A DNA stretch of 64,000 nt from Antarcticimicrobium sp040365005. Lineage in GTDB: Bacteria > Pseudomonadota > Alphaproteobacteria > Rhodobacterales > Rhodobacteraceae. The stretch is taken from the NCBI RefSeq assembly GCF_040365005.1, contig NZ_BAABWV010000010.1, positions 62,001-126,000 of the forward strand. The letters run 5' to 3'. The notes below the pieces were generated by a model. It was not told where the DNA came from and did no database searches. It saw nothing but the letters and a program-made list of their open reading frames with translations. Shown here piece after piece: positions 43,566 through 51,837 of this stretch (positions are counted from its first letter, which is position 1; each line of letters begins with the position of its first letter). A program made the translations under genes and the position numbers.

Positions 43566-44552
43566 TCACGCCACGGCGACGGGCTCCATCATCCCCCGAA
43601 CCGCAGCGGCAATGCTGTCGTCGCTGACCCGCGCCTGATCCTCCATCGGCGGGGCATAGGCGATGGGGATGCGCGGCGCCCCCAACCGGCGCACCGGCGC
43701 CTTCAGCCGGTGGTGCAAAGCCTCGGCCACGCTGGCGGCGATCTCTGCCCCGAAGCCCGAGACCGCGACCGCCTCATGCACGACCAGAAGACGCCCGGTC
43801 TTTTCGACCGATGCAAAGACGGTGTCGCGATCCCACGGCCAGAGCGTGCGCAGGTCGATCACCTCGACGCCGATCCCGCTGGCAACCATCTGTTCGGCCA
43901 CGCGCAGACAGCCCTGGCGCATTCCCGACCATGTCACGATGGTCAGCTCGTCCCCCTCGTGGGCGACGTCGGCCTTGCCCAGCGGCACCAGGTGCTCCTG
44001 TTCGGGCACCTCGCCCTCCAGTGGCCAGAGGTTCTTGTGCTCCAGGTAAACCACCGGATCGTCGCTGCGGATCGCCGCTTTCAACAGACCGAGGTTGTCG
44101 GCCGGGGTCGCCGGGGCCACCACCACCAGTCCGGGGATATGGGTGTACCAGCTTTCCAGCGATTGCGAATGCTGCGCCGCCGAGGAGCGCCACATCCCCA
44201 CGGGTTCGCGTACCACCAACGGCACCCGCATCTGACCACCAAACATGAATCGGGCCTTGGCGGCCTGGTTGACCAGCTCGTCCACCGCGCAGAGGGCAAA
44301 GTCTGAAAACCGCATCTCGACGATCGGTCGCGTGCCGGTCATCGCGGCCCCGACGGCGGCCCCCATAATGCAGGCCTCGGAGATCGGCGTGTCGGCGATG
44401 CGGTCGGCGCCGAACATCTCCTGCAGACCCTTGTACTGGCCGAAGACACCGCCGCGGCCCAGGTCTTCTCCGAGTGCCCAGACGGAGGCATCGCGCTGCA
44501 TCTCCTCGATCACGGCGCGGCGGCCGGCCTCAAGATAGGTCGTCATTGCCAT
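43566..44552 (-). CDS. 2-oxo acid/acetoin dehydrogenase E1 beta subunit
   Basis: 328 residues. GEDLGRGGVFGQYKGLQEMFG, DTPISEACIMGAAVGAAMTG (catalytic Glu region) and RFSDFALCAVDELVNQAAK are typical of transketolase-like beta subunits of pyruvate, branched-chain or acetoin dehydrogenases. The C-terminal transketolase_C domain contains ELTIVTWSGM and VIDLRTLWPWDRDTV. The alpha subunit gene sits immediately upstream with a shared base (TAATG-type overlap at 44552). No lipoyl E2 or E3 gene is in the window. The complex may borrow these or work differently. Confidence 0.88.
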   Translation of the reverse strand: MAMTTYLEAGRRAVIEEMQRDASVWALGEDLGRGGVFGQYKGLQEMFGADRIADTPISEACIMGAAVGAAMTGTRPIVEMRFSDFALCAVDELVNQAAKARFMFGGQMRVPLVVREPVGMWRSSAAQHSQSLESWYTHIPGLVVVAPATPADNLGLLKAAIRSDDPVVYLEHKNLWPLEGEVPEQEHLVPLGKADVAHEGDELTIVTWSGMRQGCLRVAEQMVASGIGVEVIDLRTLWPWDRDTVFASVEKTGRLLVVHEAVAVSGFGAEIAASVAEALHHRLKAPVRRLGAPRIPIAYAPPMEDQARVSDDSIAAAVRGMMEPVAVA

Positions 44553-45565
44553 CAGAATGCCCTCTCCCTCGGGTCGCCGATATCCTGAACGTCGGTAAAG
44601 GCGCCGGCGGCGGCGGGCCAGCCGGTGTCCCGCGCCTCTTGCGCGATCCGGGCCATCGTTCCTGTCTCCTCCGCATGCAGGGCACTGAGCCGCGCGTCGC
44701 TTTCCCCGGCCATCCGCAGCGCCACCTCAAGCCGGGCGATGGGACAATTGCCTCGCCATTCATCGACCTCTTGCGCGGGGCGGTAGGTCGCCGGATCAAC
44801 GGCGGTGTGCCCGGTCATCCGGTAGGTGTGGCAGGTCAGGAACCGCGGCCCCTTGCCCGCCCGGATTGCGTCGATCGCCGCACAGGCGGCGGCATCCACC
44901 GCGACCACATCGTTGCCGTCGACCTCCTGCGCCTCCAGCCCCAGGCTTTCGGCCCGCGCCGCCGCCCCCGCTCCACCGGTCATCTCCCGCGTGCGGGTGG
45001 TAGCCGAGAACCCGTTGTCCTCGCAGACGAACAGCACCGGCAGGTCAAAGACCCGCGCCCAGTTCAACCCTTCGAGAAAAGGGCCGCGATTGATCGCGCC
45101 ATCACCAAAGATGCAGACGGTGATCTGGCGCGAACCTTGCAGCTTTTGCGCATGGGCGGCACCGGTGGCGATCGGGATATTGGCCCCGACCACCCCGTTG
45201 GCGCCCAACATGCCGACGCCGAAATCGGCGATATGCATCGAGCCGCCCTTGCCGCCGCAGGTCCCGCCCGCACGCCCGAACAGCTCTCGCATCATCGCCA
45301 ACGGATCGGCCCCCTTGGCCAGCGTATGACCGTGGCCGCGATGGGTCGAGAGCAGCAGGTCGGCGGGTTCGAGGTTGGCGCAAACGCCTGCCGCGACCGC
45401 CTCCTGTCCGATCGAGGGGTGGATTGCCCCCAGCACCAGACCGTCCTTCTGCGCCGCGATCGCCTCCTCCTCAAAGGCGCGGATGCGGTGCATCAGGGCC
45501 AGTCGACCCAGGAACCTTTCCCGATCCAGATTATGATGTCGCCCCTCGGCGGTTTCGTCCTGCAC
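44552..45565 (-). CDS. 2-oxo acid/acetoin dehydrogenase E1 alpha subunit
   Basis: 337 residues from GTG 45565 with a GGAGGAGGAG ribosome site. HRIRAFEEEAIAAQ opens the fold. THRGHGHTLAKG and GGKGGSMHI are signatures of acetoin/pyruvate E1 alpha. CIFGDGAINRGPFLEGLNWA to CEDNGFS is the ThDP-binding GDG...N motif. A late YRMTGHTAVDPATYRP loop corresponds to the regulatory loop. Acetoin dehydrogenase-type alpha subunits are the nearest look-alike, but substrate assignment is not possible from sequence alone. Confidence 0.88.
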   Translation of the reverse strand: MQDETAEGRHHNLDRERFLGRLALMHRIRAFEEEAIAAQKDGLVLGAIHPSIGQEAVAAGVCANLEPADLLLSTHRGHGHTLAKGADPLAMMRELFGRAGGTCGGKGGSMHIADFGVGMLGANGVVGANIPIATGAAHAQKLQGSRQITVCIFGDGAINRGPFLEGLNWARVFDLPVLFVCEDNGFSATTRTREMTGGAGAAARAESLGLEAQEVDGNDVVAVDAAACAAIDAIRAGKGPRFLTCHTYRMTGHTAVDPATYRPAQEVDEWRGNCPIARLEVALRMAGESDARLSALHAEETGTMARIAQEARDTGWPAAAGAFTDVQDIGDPRERAF

Positions 45566-45587
45566 CTCGATCTCCTCCTCCTTGAAG

Positions 45588-46385
45588 TCACGCGCAATCG
45601 CACGCCGTCATGTCCCGTCTCGCGTCCAGCACCCGCGCCAGATCCGCCGCCTCGGCCTTGAGTTGCGCCACCAGCTCTTCCTGCCGGGGGGACACCATGC
45701 GCTCGCGGATCGCGGCGATCGACAGCGCCGCGACAACGCGACCGTCCCGGTCGAGAACCGGTACGCCCACGGCATTCATCGCGCTGACGATCCGCCCGTC
45801 GTTGAAGGAAAAGCCCGCCTTTCGCGCCGCGTCGATCATCCCGCGCAGCGCAGCGTCATCAAAGGCGCCGAACGCTTGCCGCTCCTCACGGCTTGCCTCC
45901 AGCACCCGCCCGACCTCCGCGTCGGGCTCGAACGCCAGCAGCGCCAGCGACCCCGCCCCCACGCCCAACGGCCGCCGATCCCCGACCGACAGCGTCAGCG
46001 TCCGGATCGGAAACGCGCCGGTCTGACGATCGACGCAGAGCGCCTGGTTGCCGTCGCGCAGGGACAGAAACACCGTGTCCCCGGTCAGGGCGGCCAGCCG
46101 GGCAATCCCCGGGCGCGCGAGGTCTATGATGTGAAACCGTCGCGCGGCATTGCCCAGTTTGAACAGGCTGTATCCCAGCCGGAAATGCCGCCCCCCTGCG
46201 TCCAGTTCGACATAACCGACATCGATCAGCGCCTTGAGCAGACGAGCTGCGGTGGTTTTACCCAAGCCCACCGCTTCGGCCACATCGGACAGGCGCATGC
46301 CGCCGGACGGCCCCTCGGACAGTGACGTCAGCACCATCGAAGCGCGCCCGATCGTTTGCACGGATGCCACGGATTTGTCCGGCAC
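45588..46385 (-). CDS. IclR-family transcriptional regulator
   Basis: 265 residues from GTG 46385 with GGAGGAGG 5-6 nt upstream. N-terminal winged helix SVQTIGRASMVLTSL then LSDVAEAVGLGKTTAARLLKALIDVGY. The C-terminal IclR effector domain has LRDGNQALCVDRQTG, RRPLGVGAGSLALLAF and SAMNAVGVPVLDRDG. It is upstream and on the same strand as the E1 alpha gene (22 nt gap), so it probably controls the ThDP/TRAP locus in response to its substrate. Upstream, TGAAACA occurs twice (46432-46437 region and 46450 region) and could be part of its operator. Confidence 0.9.
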   Translation of the reverse strand: MPDKSVASVQTIGRASMVLTSLSEGPSGGMRLSDVAEAVGLGKTTAARLLKALIDVGYVELDAGGRHFRLGYSLFKLGNAARRFHIIDLARPGIARLAALTGDTVFLSLRDGNQALCVDRQTGAFPIRTLTLSVGDRRPLGVGAGSLALLAFEPDAEVGRVLEASREERQAFGAFDDAALRGMIDAARKAGFSFNDGRIVSAMNAVGVPVLDRDGRVVAALSIAAIRERMVSPRQEELVAQLKAEAADLARVLDARRDMTACDCA

Positions 46386-46993
46386 TCATTCCTCCTCCAG
46401 CCGGTTCCTCCCAACCGGTTCCGTGGAGTGAAACAGATTCGACCGCTGAATGAAACATTTTCTGCACCGAGGTCGGTTTTTTCCGGTCCGGGAAACCGGC
46501 CGGGAGGAAGAATGGAACCCGTCGCACCAACCGACATTGATCCAATGCCGGCAAGCCCAGCCCTTCTTTTCAACCGTCACCCTGCCGGGATTCGTACCCG
46601 GGATGATTGCCAGGGTTGGACCTCGTCATGCCGGCGATGTCCCGTAAACACGAAAGGGACGATAAGAGGTCTGACCGGACTGCCAACATGTTCGCGAGCG
46701 TACTTTCGCATTGGCCCCCGGTGTCGCAACCGCTGCCAGGCGAGCGCGGTAATACAGACCGATTGCGCCGGGCACAGGGACCGAACAACAGGATCGAAGG
46801 ATCGCACGGGCAAACCGGAAAACGCGATGAAAGCGCCAGACTTCCAGAGCTTGGCACCCAATGGCACCATCTGGAAGCCTTGGCGCCGGTCTGCGATGCA
46901 CCCAGCCTGCAGCTCAGGCGGATTGATGAACTCGGCCCGTCGAAAGCACTCAATCCACCATGAGCAATAGCAGGCTATCGGGCATGATTGGCA
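46386..46993. other. intergenic region with nested inverted repeat
   Basis: About 600 bases between iclR and glpR. Small frames on both strands lack ribosome sites and domains. The clearest structure is a nested inverted repeat: ACCCTG (46579-46584) pairs with CAGGGT (46611-46616), and inside it CCGGG (46585-46589) with CCCGG (46597-46601). It overlaps no gene. The rest shows nothing recognisable. Confidence 0.4.
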
Positions 46994-47755
46994 TCATCCG
47001 GCATAGACCACCTCGGTGCCCCAACCTGCACAGGCCTCGGCGAGATCGGGTTTGATCTCGCGATCCGTGAAAACCGCATCCACATCCGAAAGCGAGGCGA
47101 TCCGCGCCGGCGCGCTTCTGGCGAATTTCGTGTGATCGGACACCAGAAATGTCTTGCGCGATTGCCGCAAGATGGTCTGGCTGACGTTGACCTCCTGAAT
47201 GTCGAAATCCAGAAAATCGCCGTCCTGGTCGAGGGCGGAACAGCCGATGACGGCAAGGTCGAATTTGAACTTCTGGATGGTTTGCGCCGCCAAGGTACCG
47301 ACAAGCCCGCCGTCCGAACGGCGCAGGTGACCCCCGGTCACGATGACTTCGCACTTCGGGTTGGTGGCCAGGATATTGGCCACATTCATGTTGTTGGTCA
47401 CCACCATGAGGCCTTCGTGTTGAAGCAGCTCCTGGGCCACCGCCTCGGTGCTCGTGCCGATGTTCAGGAACAGGGAAATCCCGTCCGGGATCCGCGCGGC
47501 ACAGGCGCGCGCGATCGCGGTCTTGGCCTCGGCATTGAGGCGCCTCCGGTCCTCATATCCGATGTTCGTGGTGCCAGATGGCATGACCGCCCCGCCATGC
47601 ACGCGTTCGAGACGCCCCTCATCCGCAAGCTCGGAAAGATCGCGGCGGATGGTCTGAAGGGTCACGCCGAAATGATCGGCTAGCCCCTCCACGGTGACTT
47701 TTCCCGTCTTGCGGGCGATCTCGACGATCTCGGGATGGCGAAAATTGTTGGACAT
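46994..47755 (-). CDS. glpR: GlpR, DeoR-family repressor of glycerol genes
   Basis: 253 residues. The N-terminal DeoR HTH reads EIARKTGKVTVEGLADHFGVTLQTIRRDLSELADEGRLERVHGG. The C-terminal sugar-phosphate isomerase-like domain has GTSTEAVAQELL, NNMNVANIL and VGTLAAQTIQKFKFDLAVIG. GlpR senses glycerol-3-phosphate. It is divergent from glpD, and operator-like repeats lie immediately upstream of its own ATG and in the glpD promoter, which implies self-repression and control of the whole operon. Confidence 0.93.
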   Translation of the reverse strand: MSNNFRHPEIVEIARKTGKVTVEGLADHFGVTLQTIRRDLSELADEGRLERVHGGAVMPSGTTNIGYEDRRRLNAEAKTAIARACAARIPDGISLFLNIGTSTEAVAQELLQHEGLMVVTNNMNVANILATNPKCEVIVTGGHLRRSDGGLVGTLAAQTIQKFKFDLAVIGCSALDQDGDFLDFDIQEVNVSQTILRQSRKTFLVSDHTKFARSAPARIASLSDVDAVFTDREIKPDLAEACAGWGTEVVYAG

Positions 47756-47760
47756 GCAGG

Positions 47761-47778
47761 TTCGCTTTGGTTCGTTTT
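47761..47778 (+). promoter_or_regulatory. GlpR-like operator, glpR-proximal
   Basis: TTCGCTTTGGTTCGTTTT carries two TTCG blocks ten bases apart. It lies 5 nt upstream of the glpR start, over its ribosome site. An inverted copy with 16 of 18 bases identical lies at 47931-47948. Confidence 0.65.
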
Positions 47779-47898
47779 CTCTCTGTACCCCCTTAAAGAG
47801 CCTGATACCCCCCTGCGAATCCAGTTGATTCTTTTCGGGATGCCAAGATTTCCCGGAAACAGGCCTTTCAGATGCAGAACGGATGCCGCACGGGAATA

Positions 47899-47927
47899 TT
47901 GCAACTACCTGAAGTTAAACGGATAAA
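47899..47927 (+). promoter_or_regulatory. predicted glpD promoter
   Basis: TTGCAA (47899-47904) and GATAAA (47922-47927) are separated by exactly 17 bases, matching the -35/-10 layout of a housekeeping promoter. The GlpR-like box begins 3 nt downstream, where a repressor would block initiation. Confidence 0.5.
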
Positions 47928-47930
47928 ATC

Positions 47931-47948
47931 AAAACGAACAAAACCGAA
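47931..47948 (-). promoter_or_regulatory. GlpR-like operator, glpD-proximal
   Basis: On the minus strand this reads TTCGGTTTTGTTCGTTTT, an inverted copy of the glpR-proximal box with the same TTCG-N6-TTCG spacing. It sits just after the predicted -10 and 64 nt before the glpD start. Confidence 0.68.
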
Positions 47949-48012
47949 TGAAATTACTTGCGATTTTTCATCCTTCCTGTGTAGATTTTTGCGAAGTCTA
48001 GGAGGGCCGAGC

Positions 48013-49608
48013 GTGAGCGGACAGCAGGTTTCCAATCCGGTCGATCTCTTTGTGATCGGCGGCGGCATCAATGGCTGCGGGATTGCACGAGACGCTGCGG
48101 GACGCGGATATTCCGTGACGCTCGCCGAGATGAACGATCTGGCCTCGGCCACGTCTTCATCATCGACCAAACTGTTCCACGGCGGGCTGCGCTATCTGGA
48201 GTATTTCGAACTGCGGCTGGTGCGGGAGGCACTGATCGAGCGTGAGGTGCTCTTGCGCGCGATGCCGCACATCAGCTGGCCGATGCGGTTCGTCCTGCCC
48301 TATCACAAGGACATGCGGTTCGAGGCAGAAACGCCCACCTCCAAACTGCTCTCCGTTGTGATGCCATGGATGAAAGGGCGGCGTCCCGCGTGGCTGATCC
48401 GCATGGGGTTGTTCATGTATGATCACCTGGGCGGGCGCAAAATCCTTCCCGGCACCGAGACCCGCGATTTGCGCGGCACACCCGAGGGCGCCCCGCTGCA
48501 GGAGCGGTACGCAAAGGCCTATGAATATTCCGACTGCTGGGTCGAGGATTCGCGACTTGTCGTGCTCAATGCCCGCGATGCCGAGGCGCGGGGCGCTGCG
48601 ATCTTGACCCGCACGAAAGTGACCCATGCCGCCCGTAAAGATGGCCTGTGGCACATTGACGTGAAGGATATGAAGAGCGGCGCCACCCAAACCCACTATG
48701 CGAAAATGCTGGTGAATGCGGCGGGGCCATGGGTCGGAAAGGTCATCCACGAGACGATTGATCTGCCGTCGAAAGAAGACGTGCGGCTGGTTCGCGGCAG
48801 CCATATCGTGACACGCAAACTCTACGATCACGACAAGTGTTATTTCTTTCAGGGCACCGACGGGCGCATCATTTTCGCCATTCCCTACGAGACTGATTTC
48901 ACCTTGATCGGCACCACGGACGCCGAGCATCAAGATCCGTCGCAACCGCCCGTCTGCACCCCGCAGGAGCGGGATTATCTCATTGCCTTTGCGAACGAGT
49001 ATTTCAAAGAGCCGATTGGCGCCGAGGATGTCGTCTGGAGCTATTCGGGTGTGCGCCCGCTCTATGACGATGGCGCGTCTTCGGCAACCGCGGCGACGCG
49101 GGATTATACGCTCAAGGTCGATGCGAGTGCCGGCGCACCGGTGCTCAATATCTTTGGCGGAAAGATCACGACCTACCGACGCCTTGCCGAGAGTGCACTT
49201 GAGAAGATCTCGGAACATCTGCCGCGCGCGACGGGCCCGTGGACGGCGGGTGTGCCGCTCGCGGGGGGCGATTTCCCGGTTGGCGGGGTCGACGCCCTGG
49301 TGGGGCAGCTTCGCGCGCGCTTCCCGTTCTTGACCGCCGCATGGGCTAAACGGCTCGTGCGGGCCTATGGCACCGAGGCGGAAACGTTGCTTGGAGAGGC
49401 CGGAACCGCCGAAGACCTCGGTCAGGACTTCGGCGCGACACTGTGTGAGGCAGAGGTGATCTGGCTGATGGACCATGAATATGCGCGCACCGCGGAGGAC
49501 GTGATCTGGCGGCGCACGAAACTCGGGCTTCGGCTTGATGCGGCGCAGATCGCGGTGCTGGAGGATTGGATGAAAACCCGACGCGAACGGGTGGCCGCAG
49601 CGGAGTAA
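48013..49608 (+). CDS. glpD: GlpD, aerobic glycerol-3-phosphate dehydrogenase
   Basis: 531 residues from GTG 48013, which has AGGAGGG 7 nt upstream. The frame is open to 47872, but that part is A+T-rich promoter DNA. VDLFVIGGGINGCGIARDAAG is the FAD-binding site, SSSTKLFHGGLRYLE the FAD-dependent oxidoreductase motif, and FGGKITTYRRLAESAL the C-terminal FAD contact. It oxidises glycerol-3-P to dihydroxyacetone-P at the inner membrane and feeds quinone. First gene of the glpDSTPQUVK operon. Confidence 0.95.
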   Translation: MSGQQVSNPVDLFVIGGGINGCGIARDAAGRGYSVTLAEMNDLASATSSSSTKLFHGGLRYLEYFELRLVREALIEREVLLRAMPHISWPMRFVLPYHKDMRFEAETPTSKLLSVVMPWMKGRRPAWLIRMGLFMYDHLGGRKILPGTETRDLRGTPEGAPLQERYAKAYEYSDCWVEDSRLVVLNARDAEARGAAILTRTKVTHAARKDGLWHIDVKDMKSGATQTHYAKMLVNAAGPWVGKVIHETIDLPSKEDVRLVRGSHIVTRKLYDHDKCYFFQGTDGRIIFAIPYETDFTLIGTTDAEHQDPSQPPVCTPQERDYLIAFANEYFKEPIGAEDVVWSYSGVRPLYDDGASSATAATRDYTLKVDASAGAPVLNIFGGKITTYRRLAESALEKISEHLPRATGPWTAGVPLAGGDFPVGGVDALVGQLRARFPFLTAAWAKRLVRAYGTEAETLLGEAGTAEDLGQDFGATLCEAEVIWLMDHEYARTAEDVIWRRTKLGLRLDAAQIAVLEDWMKTRRERVAAAE

Positions 49609-49651
49609 TCGTTTCGGCCAGACAGAAATCAAGCGCGGGGAGGAGGGCCTT

Positions 49652-50740
49652 ATGACGCTGGAATTGAAGGGCGTGTCAAAGATCGAGGACGGGCAGACAC
49701 ATATCGCCCCCACCGATCTGACGCTCGAAAACGGAACGATGAACGTCCTGCTGGGGCCGACATTGTCGGGCAAGACCTCATTGATGCGTCTCATGGCGGG
49801 CCTGGATCAGCCCGCTTCTGGCCAGATCTTTTGGGATGGTCAGGATGTGACCGGCATGCGGGTGCAAGACCGACGCGTGGCCATGGTCTATCAGCAGTTC
49901 ATCAACTACCCGTCGATGAGCGTGTACGACAATATCGCCTCTCCGCTGCGGCTCATGGGGGTCTCCCGGTCCGAGGTCGACCGCCGCGTGCGTGAAAGCG
50001 CCGAGATGATGAAGCTCGGCCCTTTGCTGGACCGCAAACCGCTTGAGCTTTCGGGCGGACAACAGCAGCGCTGCGCCCTGGCGCGAGCCCTGGTCAAGAA
50101 TGCCGGGCTTGTTCTGCTCGATGAGCCCTTGGCCAATCTCGACTACAAGCTGCGCGAGGAACTGCGCGTCGAAATCCCCAAGATCTTTGAAGCGTCCGGC
50201 GCGATTTTCGTCTATGCGACCACCGAACCGGAAGAGGCGCTTTTGCTGGGCGGCAACACCGCGACGCTTTGGGAAGGGCGCGTGACGCAATTCGGCCCGA
50301 CACCCGAGGTCTACCGCCAACCGGTCGATGCGACCACGGCACGGGTGTTTTCCGACCCGCCGATGAATTTCCTGCAGATCGCCAAGACGGGCGATCAGTT
50401 GATGTTCGGAGAGGGCCAGAACACGACGGCCAGCGGAAAGCTCGCCGAACTCCCCGACGGGCGTTACATGGCGGGGTTCCGTCCGAACCATCTGGAAATT
50501 CTCCGGCATTCGGACACGGCCATGAGGTTCACCACCGATCTGCATGTGACCGAACTGACCGGCTCGGAGACCTTTGTGCACCTGGACCACCACGGCGCGC
50601 GCTGGGTCGGGCTTATCCAGGGGGTGCATGATCTCGCGATCGGGGAGGCGCTCGAGGTCTGGCTCGATCCGCGTCACGTCTATGTGTTCGATGAAGACGG
50701 GCGTCTCGTTGCGCCTGCTGCCTATGCGATGGCAGCGTAA
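49652..50740 (+). CDS. glpS: GlpS, glycerol ABC transporter ATPase (switch His replaced)
   Basis: 362 residues. Walker A GPTLSGKT at 35-42, Q-loop VYQQFINYP, a canonical LSGGQQQR signature at 133-140 and Walker B LVLLDE at 153-158. The switch position, normally His in YVTHDQ, is Thr191 in YATTEPEE, so this subunit lacks the usual catalytic His. A TOBE-type C-terminal domain follows from about residue 240. GlpS pairs with GlpT in the rhizobial-type glycerol importer. The replacement is complementary to a defect in GlpT (see findings). Confidence 0.9.
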   Translation: MTLELKGVSKIEDGQTHIAPTDLTLENGTMNVLLGPTLSGKTSLMRLMAGLDQPASGQIFWDGQDVTGMRVQDRRVAMVYQQFINYPSMSVYDNIASPLRLMGVSRSEVDRRVRESAEMMKLGPLLDRKPLELSGGQQQRCALARALVKNAGLVLLDEPLANLDYKLREELRVEIPKIFEASGAIFVYATTEPEEALLLGGNTATLWEGRVTQFGPTPEVYRQPVDATTARVFSDPPMNFLQIAKTGDQLMFGEGQNTTASGKLAELPDGRYMAGFRPNHLEILRHSDTAMRFTTDLHVTELTGSETFVHLDHHGARWVGLIQGVHDLAIGEALEVWLDPRHVYVFDEDGRLVAPAAYAMAA

Positions 50741-50751
50741 GGGAGGCGGAA

Positions 50752-51837
50752 ATGGCACGTATCACACTCGATAATCTCGCACATTCCTATATGGCAAACC
50801 CGGCCTCGGACGCGGATTTCGCGCTCAAGGAATTGAATTACGACTGGGAAGACGGTGAAGCCTATGCGCTCTTGGGCGCATCGGGCTGTGGCAAGTCCAC
50901 GCTTCTCAACATCATCTCGGGGCTCTTGATGCCGTCGCAGGGGCGCATCCTGTTTGACGGCAAGGATGTGACCCACGCCCCGACCGCAGAACGCAACATC
51001 GCGCAGGTGTTTCAGTTCCCCGTGGTGTACGACACGATGACGGTGCACGACAACCTGGCCTTCCCGCTGCGCAACCGTGGCCATGATGAGACCTATGTGG
51101 CCGAGCGCGTTCAGGAAATCGCGCGGATGATCGGCATGGAAGACATGCTGCGCAAAAAGGCGCGCGGGCTTGGAGCGGATGCGAAACAGAAGATCTCGTT
51201 GGGCCGTGGCATGGTGCGCAAGGATGTGAATGCGCTGTTGTTCGACGAGCCGCTGACCGTGATCGACCCGCATATGAAGTGGGAATTGCGCACGCAACTC
51301 AAGAAGCTGCACCACGACTTCGGCCACACGATGATCTATGTCACCCACGACCAGACCGAGGCGCTGACCTTCGCGGACAAGGTGGTTGTGATGTATGACG
51401 GGCGGGTGGTTCAGATCGGCACCCCCGAAGAGCTGTTCGAACGGCCTGAACATACCTTTGTCGGCTATTTCATCGGCTCGCCGGGGATGAATGTGATCCC
51501 GGCGCAGGTCAAGGGGACGACAGCCTATGTCAACGGTGCCGAGGTCGCGCTTGGGGCCGGATATGGTCCGCTCGACGGCAAGGTCGAGATCGGAGTGCGC
51601 CCCGAATTCGTGCGTCTGACCGATGGCGAGGGACTGCCCGTAAAAGTGCGCCGCGTCGAGGACGCGGGGCGTCACAAGATCATCCGCGCCGACTGTTTCG
51701 GTCAGGACATCAACATCATCTCGGGCGAGGACGATCCGGTGCGCGCGGACATGACCCGCGTCACCTTCGAGGCCGCGAAAGTGAATGTCTATGCAAATGA
51801 CTGGCGCGTGGCGCCAGTGGATGGCGAGGCCGCGTGA
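50752..51837 (+). CDS. glpT: GlpT, glycerol ABC transporter ATPase (degenerate signature)
   Basis: 361 residues. Walker A is GASGCGKST at 42-50, and the switch His is intact at H199 in YVTHDQTEAL. The signature that should read LSGGQ is LGADA at 140-144 (followed by KQKISLGRG). Walker B is ALLFDEPLTVID. MalK-type C-terminal regulatory/TOBE domain. It lies 11 nt after glpS and overlaps glpP. Named after rhizobial glpSTPQUV. It is unrelated to the E. coli GlpT antiporter. Confidence 0.9.
   Translation: MARITLDNLAHSYMANPASDADFALKELNYDWEDGEAYALLGASGCGKSTLLNIISGLLMPSQGRILFDGKDVTHAPTAERNIAQVFQFPVVYDTMTVHDNLAFPLRNRGHDETYVAERVQEIARMIGMEDMLRKKARGLGADAKQKISLGRGMVRKDVNALLFDEPLTVIDPHMKWELRTQLKKLHHDFGHTMIYVTHDQTEALTFADKVVVMYDGRVVQIGTPEELFERPEHTFVGYFIGSPGMNVIPAQVKGTTAYVNGAEVALGAGYGPLDGKVEIGVRPEFVRLTDGEGLPVKVRRVEDAGRHKIIRADCFGQDINIISGEDDPVRADMTRVTFEAAKVNVYANDWRVAPVDGEAA

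Noticed and set aside
46570..46620. tRNA-like T-arm on the minus strand (CCGGGTACGAATCCCGG)
   Set aside because: The stem and loop resemble a T-arm, but no matching acceptor, D-arm or anticodon arm could be laid out around it.
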